Positions 60,617 to 64,000 of a stretch of 64,000 bases of DNA are shown in pieces (the stretch's first letter is position 1; each line of letters starts with the position of its first letter). The stretch covers positions 186,001 to 250,000 of the forward strand of contig NZ_JAJFAV010000007.1 of the NCBI RefSeq assembly GCF_020711235.1, read 5' to 3'. The notes beneath the pieces were generated by a model that was not told the origin of the DNA, ran no database searches, and was given only the letters and a program-made list of their open reading frames with translations. This DNA comes from Hymenobacter sp. 15J16-1T3B (GTDB lineage: Bacteria > Bacteroidota > Bacteroidia > Cytophagales > Hymenobacteraceae). Made by a program: the position numbers and the translations under genes.

Positions 60617-61087
60617 ATGCAGATTCACTTACTCAGCGGCCCCATCCGCTCCGGCAAAACCACTTGCCTGCGCCGCTGGGTCGCCGGCCAGGCCGGAGTA
60701 GGCGGGTTGCTTATGCCCACCGACTACCAGAGTCAGCGGCACTTCCTGGACCTGCGCAGCGGCTTGCGCTGGCCCGTAGCGGCGCGGCCGGGCCAGTGGC
60801 CGGTTTTGTCGGTGGGCCGCTTTCAATTTTCTCCGGCGGCCTTTGCCTGGGCCAACGCCGCCCTGCGCGGCGCCGCTACGGACCCGGCTGTTCACTGGCT
60901 AGTGGTCGATGAAATTGGCCCACTGGAGCTGCGCGGCGAGGGACTGGCCCCAGCCCTGACCGACGTGCTCAGGGCAGCATCACATCCGGATCATTTGATA
61001 ATTGTGGTCCGCAGTGGGCTGGTCGAAGCAGTGTGGCGGCGGTTTAAACTGCACCGTTGGCCTATGTCCCATTTTGGTAACAGCTAA
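60617..61087 (+). CDS. P-loop NTPase, THEP1-like nucleoside triphosphatase
   Basis: The 156-residue protein has Walker A GPIRSGKTT (residues ~8-16), Walker B WLVVDEIGPLELRG and a final HLIIVVRSGLVEAV. Overall the size and motif layout fit the THEP1-type nucleoside triphosphatase family. Coupled to the membrane protein just upstream: the gap is 3 bases. A regulator or energiser of the membrane partner is possible. Confidence 0.78.
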   Translation: MQIHLLSGPIRSGKTTCLRRWVAGQAGVGGLLMPTDYQSQRHFLDLRSGLRWPVAARPGQWPVLSVGRFQFSPAAFAWANAALRGAATDPAVHWLVVDEIGPLELRGEGLAPALTDVLRAASHPDHLIIVVRSGLVEAVWRRFKLHRWPMSHFGNS

Positions 61088-61127
61088 CAATTATTACATA
61101 TCCCTTCCGGAATAATTTTATTTAGCA

Positions 61128-61158
61128 TTGGTAAAATGCCGGCTTGATTATACTTTTG
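61128..61158 (+). promoter_or_regulatory. Promoter of the DUF547 gene
   Basis: TTG (61128-61130) is 20 bases before TACTTTTG (61151-61158), matching the consensus. The surrounding 80 bases are AT-rich. Confidence 0.7.
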
Positions 61159-61244
61159 CCACGCGCAAGTGGCTGGCTCTTATCCCGAAATAGGAACAGG
61201 CCCTTGGCAAAAGTTCTTTTCGCGCCCCTGCCTGCACCTAAGCA

Positions 61245-62042
61245 ATGATTCAACCCCGCTTCGTTTGGTCACAGCTGCTCCTGTGGCTTACGCTGCTCAT
61301 CAGCACCGGCGCCCGCGCCGACAACAACACCCTCGAGTTGTTGCACCAGCCCTGGGATGATCTGCTCAAACGAAACGTGCAGGCCGACGGCCGCCTGAGC
61401 TACGCCGACCTAGCCGAGCACGACGACCAGCTGCGCGGCTACCTGCAGGCCCTGCGCCGCACCACGCCCCAGGCCGCTTGGTCGCGCCAGGACCAAGCGG
61501 CGTTTTGGCTGAATGTGTACAACGCGTACACGGTGCACTTGGCGGTGGAGTATTACCCCGTGCAGCGCCTGAGCGACATCAAAGTGAAGACCGTGGGCGG
61601 CTACCGCTCGGTGTGGGAAGCGCCCGAGGTCAACGTGGGCGGCAAGCAGTACTCGCTCAACCAGATTGAGCGCGAAATCCTGCCCCGCCTGCTGCCCCAG
61701 GACCCGCGCCGCTTCCTGGCCCTGCACTGCGCCGCCGCCTCCAGCCCAACCCTGCTGCCCGAAGCCTTCAGCGGCCCACAGCTCGACGCGCAACTCGACG
61801 CCCAGGCCCGCCGCTTCGTCAACGACGCCACGCGTAACCAGCTCACGCCGGCGGCCGTGCAGGTGTCCAGCGTGTTCGACTGGCACGCCGCCGAGTTTGG
61901 CGACGCGGCCCGGCTCGTGGCCTTTCTCAACCGCTACGCCCAGACGCCGGTAGCGCCCACCGCCACGGTGCAGTACCTGCCCTACGATTGGTCGCTCAAC
62001 GAGGCGGAACACCCCGGCGTGATGGCCCAGCGCCACCGCTAG
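61245..62042 (+). CDS. DUF547 exported protein
   Basis: The 265-residue protein has a signal peptide (ending near GARAD). The DUF547 domain spans residues ~75-195 with AAFWLNVYNAYTVHLAVEYYP, VNVGGKQYSLNQIEREIL and FLALHCAAASSPTLLPEAFSG, with the family Cys/His. The fold is of unknown function, sometimes linked to thiol chemistry. The last 30 residues are unremarkable. Confidence 0.9.
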   Translation: MIQPRFVWSQLLLWLTLLISTGARADNNTLELLHQPWDDLLKRNVQADGRLSYADLAEHDDQLRGYLQALRRTTPQAAWSRQDQAAFWLNVYNAYTVHLAVEYYPVQRLSDIKVKTVGGYRSVWEAPEVNVGGKQYSLNQIEREILPRLLPQDPRRFLALHCAAASSPTLLPEAFSGPQLDAQLDAQARRFVNDATRNQLTPAAVQVSSVFDWHAAEFGDAARLVAFLNRYAQTPVAPTATVQYLPYDWSLNEAEHPGVMAQRHR

Positions 62043-62080
62043 CCGCGGGGGCGGCCCGTGTTGCTCCTTATCCAAACCCC

Positions 62081-62107
62081 AAGGCCCGGCAACGGGCCTT
62101 TTTCTTT
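62081..62107 (+). terminator. Terminator of the DUF547 gene
   Basis: AAGGCCCG pairs with CGGGCCTT around GCAA, followed by TTTTCTTT. Confidence 0.85.
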
Positions 62108-62197
62108 GCCGGCGGCACTAACCACCGTCTCGGGTGGTTGTTCATCACCGGGCCCGCCGGCCCGCTTTTCGCACTTCCCACTTCCCCTTCTCCGCCC

Positions 62198-62872
62198 GTG
62201 ACGGACCTCGCCCCCGTACTCGAGTTTCTGCGCCAGCTCAAGCAGAACAACAACAAACCCTGGATGGACGCGCACCGCGCCGACTACCAGCGCGCCCGCA
62301 AAACCTACACCGCCCTCATTGCCGACCTGCTGCAGCGCGCCCAGCAGTTTGAGCCCGGGCTCCTGACGCTCAGCCCGTCGGACGTGATGTACCGCATCAA
62401 CAAAAACGACCGGTTTCAGCAAAGCGACGAGCCCTACAAAAACCACATGGGCGCCGGCCTCAAGCGCGACGGCCGCCAAAGCCCCTGGGCCGGCTACTTC
62501 GTGGCCCTCGAGGCTGGCGGCGAAACCTACGTGGGCGCCGGCCGCTGGCAGCCCGAACCCCAGCAACTAGCCCGCATCCGCCAGGAAATTCACTACAACG
62601 CCGACGCCTTCCACTCCATTCGCCAAGCTCCCGAGCTGCTGCGCGAATTCCCCAATGGCCTCGACATGAGCCAGGCCCTGCGCACCGCCCCCAAAGGCTA
62701 CGACCGCACCGACCCCGACATCGAGTGGCTGCGGCTGAAAAGCTTCTTCGTGTGGCGCGCCTTCCCCGACAAAGAAGTGCTCCGCCCCGACTTCCCCGAG
62801 CGCGTGCTGGCCGCCTGGCAAGCCGCGCAGCCGCTGGTCAGCTTCCTGAACGAAGCCATGGCGGGGGAATAA
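62198..62872 (+). CDS. DUF2461 / TIGR02453 family protein
   Basis: The 224-residue cytoplasmic protein carries the family pattern: VLEFLRQLKQNNNKPWMDAHRADYQRARK, DVMYRINKNDRFQQSDEPYKNHMGAGL, and WAGYFVALEAGGETYVGAGRWQPEP. Catalytic role unknown. GTG is used as start; no ATG is available at the conserved N-terminus. Confidence 0.9.
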   Translation: MTDLAPVLEFLRQLKQNNNKPWMDAHRADYQRARKTYTALIADLLQRAQQFEPGLLTLSPSDVMYRINKNDRFQQSDEPYKNHMGAGLKRDGRQSPWAGYFVALEAGGETYVGAGRWQPEPQQLARIRQEIHYNADAFHSIRQAPELLREFPNGLDMSQALRTAPKGYDRTDPDIEWLRLKSFFVWRAFPDKEVLRPDFPERVLAAWQAAQPLVSFLNEAMAGE

Positions 62873-62900
62873 GGGAGTAAAGAGTAAGGAGCCCGATCAT

Positions 62901-63089
62901 CCCGACAGCCATCCTGAGCGCAGCGAAGGACCTTCCTCCTACCCCGCACCGCCGCGGCTTACGCAGAGCCAAGCCCAAACGCCCCGCTCGACAGGATAGC
63001 AAAAAGAAGCGCAGCCACCAGATCGGTGGCTGCGCTTCTTTTTAACGGGGCTGAAGGAAGATCCTTCCCGCTGCTCAGGATGACGGGGC
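62901..63089. repeat. Family B foldback repeat (B4)
   Basis: Arms CAGCCATCCTGAGCGCAGCG and inverse CTGCTCAGGATGACGGGG, with inner GAAGCGCAGCCACCAG/ CGGTGGCTGCGCTTC hairpin followed by TTTTT and CCCCGCACCGCCGC. It closes the DUF2461 and kinase genes that converge on it. Confidence 0.87.
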
Positions 63090-63092
63090 TTC

Positions 63093-63716
63093 TTAAAACA
63101 AGCCGAACAGCTTGCCCTGAATCTTCTCGATAATGACGCCCAGGTCTTCGGGGCGGGCCACGTAGTCGAGCTGGTTTACGTCGATGACGAGCAGCTTACC
63201 GGCGTCGTAGCTGCTGATCCACCGCTCGTAGTGCTCGTTGAGGTTTTTGAGGTACTCAATGCGCATGTGCGTCTCGTAGTCGCGGCCGCGCTTCTCGATC
63301 TGCTGGATGAGCTTGGGCAGATCGGCCTTGAGGTAGAGCAGCAAATCGGGCGGCTCCACCATGCTGATCATCGAATCGAACAGCGAGCGGTAGTTTTTGA
63401 AGTCCCGCTCGTTCATCAGGCCCGATTCGTTCAGGTTCGCGGCGAAGATGTGGGCGTCCTCGTAGATGGTGCGGTCCTGAATCACGCCCTTGTTACCCTT
63501 CTGCAGCTCCTTGATGCGCTGCGTCTGGCGGAAGCGGCTGTTGAGGAAGTACACCTGCAGGTGGAAGGCCCACCGCGGCATGTCGTCGTAAAAATCCTTC
63601 AGGTAGGGGTTGTCGTCGACGTCTTCCAGGAACACTTCCCACTGGAAGTGGTGGGCCAGCTTGTGAGCCAGGGTAGTCTTACCGGCGCCGATGTTGCCGA
63701 CAATGGCGATATGCAT
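63093..63716 (-). CDS. Deoxynucleoside kinase
   Basis: The 207-residue protein starts MHIAIVGNIGAGKTTL with the P-loop (residues 7-14), then FLEDVDDNPYLKDFYDDMPR, FLNSRFRQTQRIKEL, the DRT motif GVIQDRTIYEDAHIFA and the LID-type RGRDYETHMRIEYLKNLNE. It phosphorylates deoxyribonucleosides (probably dA/dG) with ATP. The start is at the conserved MHIAIVGN; an in-frame ATG upstream lies above the promoter. Confidence 0.93.
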   Translation of the reverse strand: MHIAIVGNIGAGKTTLAHKLAHHFQWEVFLEDVDDNPYLKDFYDDMPRWAFHLQVYFLNSRFRQTQRIKELQKGNKGVIQDRTIYEDAHIFAANLNESGLMNERDFKNYRSLFDSMISMVEPPDLLLYLKADLPKLIQQIEKRGRDYETHMRIEYLKNLNEHYERWISSYDAGKLLVIDVNQLDYVARPEDLGVIIEKIQGKLFGLF

Positions 63717-63746
63717 GGGTGGAGGGCAAATGCAGAATGAGGCCGA

Positions 63747-63754
63747 CAAAAGTA
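63747..63754 (-). promoter_or_regulatory. Promoter -7 box of the deoxynucleoside kinase gene
   Basis: On the minus strand TACTTTTG matches TAnnTTTG and ends 30 bases before the ATG. It supports the shorter start. Confidence 0.65.
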
Positions 63755-63828
63755 CGGGAAAGCCGCGGGCCGATTGTGCTGAGTGCGCAGGAATTGCGGG
63801 GCCGCTGGAAATATGGTAACTTATCTAT

Positions 63829-64000
63829 ATGCCGCTGTCTGCCCCGCTTCCCCGCACCTGCAAAATCCATTCGCCCGTGGAATTGGTCTACCACGTCGAC
63901 GACGCACACGGGCAGCGCGTGGCCGACTTCGGCTATTTTGCCGCCGAGCGCGTGCTCTACATCCGTTGGCACGGCCACCTCACCGCCGACGAGGTCATCC
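63829..64000 (+). CDS. Hypothetical protein, 3' truncated by the window
   Basis: The frame is open to the window end: MPLSAPLPRTCKIHSPVELV, then YHVDDAHGQRVADFGYFA and AERVLYIRWHGHLTADEVI. It reads like the start of a small soluble domain with strands, perhaps of the STAS/SpoIIAA-like kind. Only ~57 residues are visible, so no function is assigned. Confidence 0.5.
   Translation, partial: MPLSAPLPRTCKIHSPVELVYHVDDAHGQRVADFGYFAAERVLYIRWHGHLTADEVI

Overview
The window looks like chromosomal DNA of a GC-rich member of the Bacteroidota, most probably Hymenobacter or a close relative in the Cytophagales. The evidence is indirect but consistent. Several secreted proteins carry, or once carried, a type IX secretion (T9SS) C-terminal sorting domain. 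Promoters match the Bacteroidota pattern TTG-N18-20-TAnnTTTG. Ribosome binding sites are weak or absent. Many genes belong to families typical of this phylum (DUF6799-like, DUF2911, DUF3667, YcxB-like tandem genes, a 779-residue GAF-type orphan, a Pta with a BioD-like front half). No rRNA, CRISPR array, prophage or intact transposase was found. One tRNA-Leu(CAG) is present.

Layout. 1-5.5 kb: end of a GNAT acetyltransferase, a DUF808 membrane protein, then an AT-richer serine hydrolase lying between a decayed copy of the 3' end of pta and the intact pta. 5.6-10.1 kb: a small EF-Tu-domain-III-like protein, a secreted pectinesterase with a T9SS tail, recR and clpS. 10.2-20.1 kb: a dipeptidyl-peptidase-like S9 protease, a lipoprotein, a YceI/MarR pair with a likely self-regulating operator, two DUF6799-like exported proteins (one fused to a Ppx/GppA-like domain) on either side of a dipeptide epimerase, and a dicarboxylate/cation symporter. 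20.3-29.7 kb: lipoproteins, a catalytic/non-catalytic M16 protease pair, a Spy-like coiled-coil protein with a T9SS tail, a small mobile-looking element carrying one lipoprotein gene, and a 779-residue orphan. 29.7-39.3 kb: two PAP2 phosphatases around the tRNA, a methyltransferase, an M61 peptidase, an MFS exporter, a BI-1/YccA protein, a metallo-beta-lactamase-fold hydrolase and a DUF892 protein. 39.3-51 kb: nitronate monooxygenase, two sodium:solute symporters (one with a tiny translationally coupled partner), a TonB-C protein, an MsbA-like ABC exporter, an ExbD-like protein, two YcxB-like proteins and a DUF2911 protein. 51-64 kb: a large PIG-L protein, an S8 protease, a YitT protein, DUF3667, MOSC, a membrane protein/THEP1-like NTPase pair, DUF547, DUF2461, a deoxynucleoside kinase and the start of an unidentified gene.

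Most genes appear to be single transcription units closed by strong hairpins, several bidirectional. Clear exceptions are MOSC-membrane protein-NTPase, the YcxB-like trio and the small protein-symporter couple. Many gaps contain long inverted repeats from at least three sequence families, recurring at 12-24 kb intervals. The most noteworthy points are the inverted-repeat-bounded lipoprotein gene at 25.7-26.3 kb, the duplicated pta 3' end around the serine hydrolase, the exported Ppx/GppA-like protein, and the foldback repeat families.
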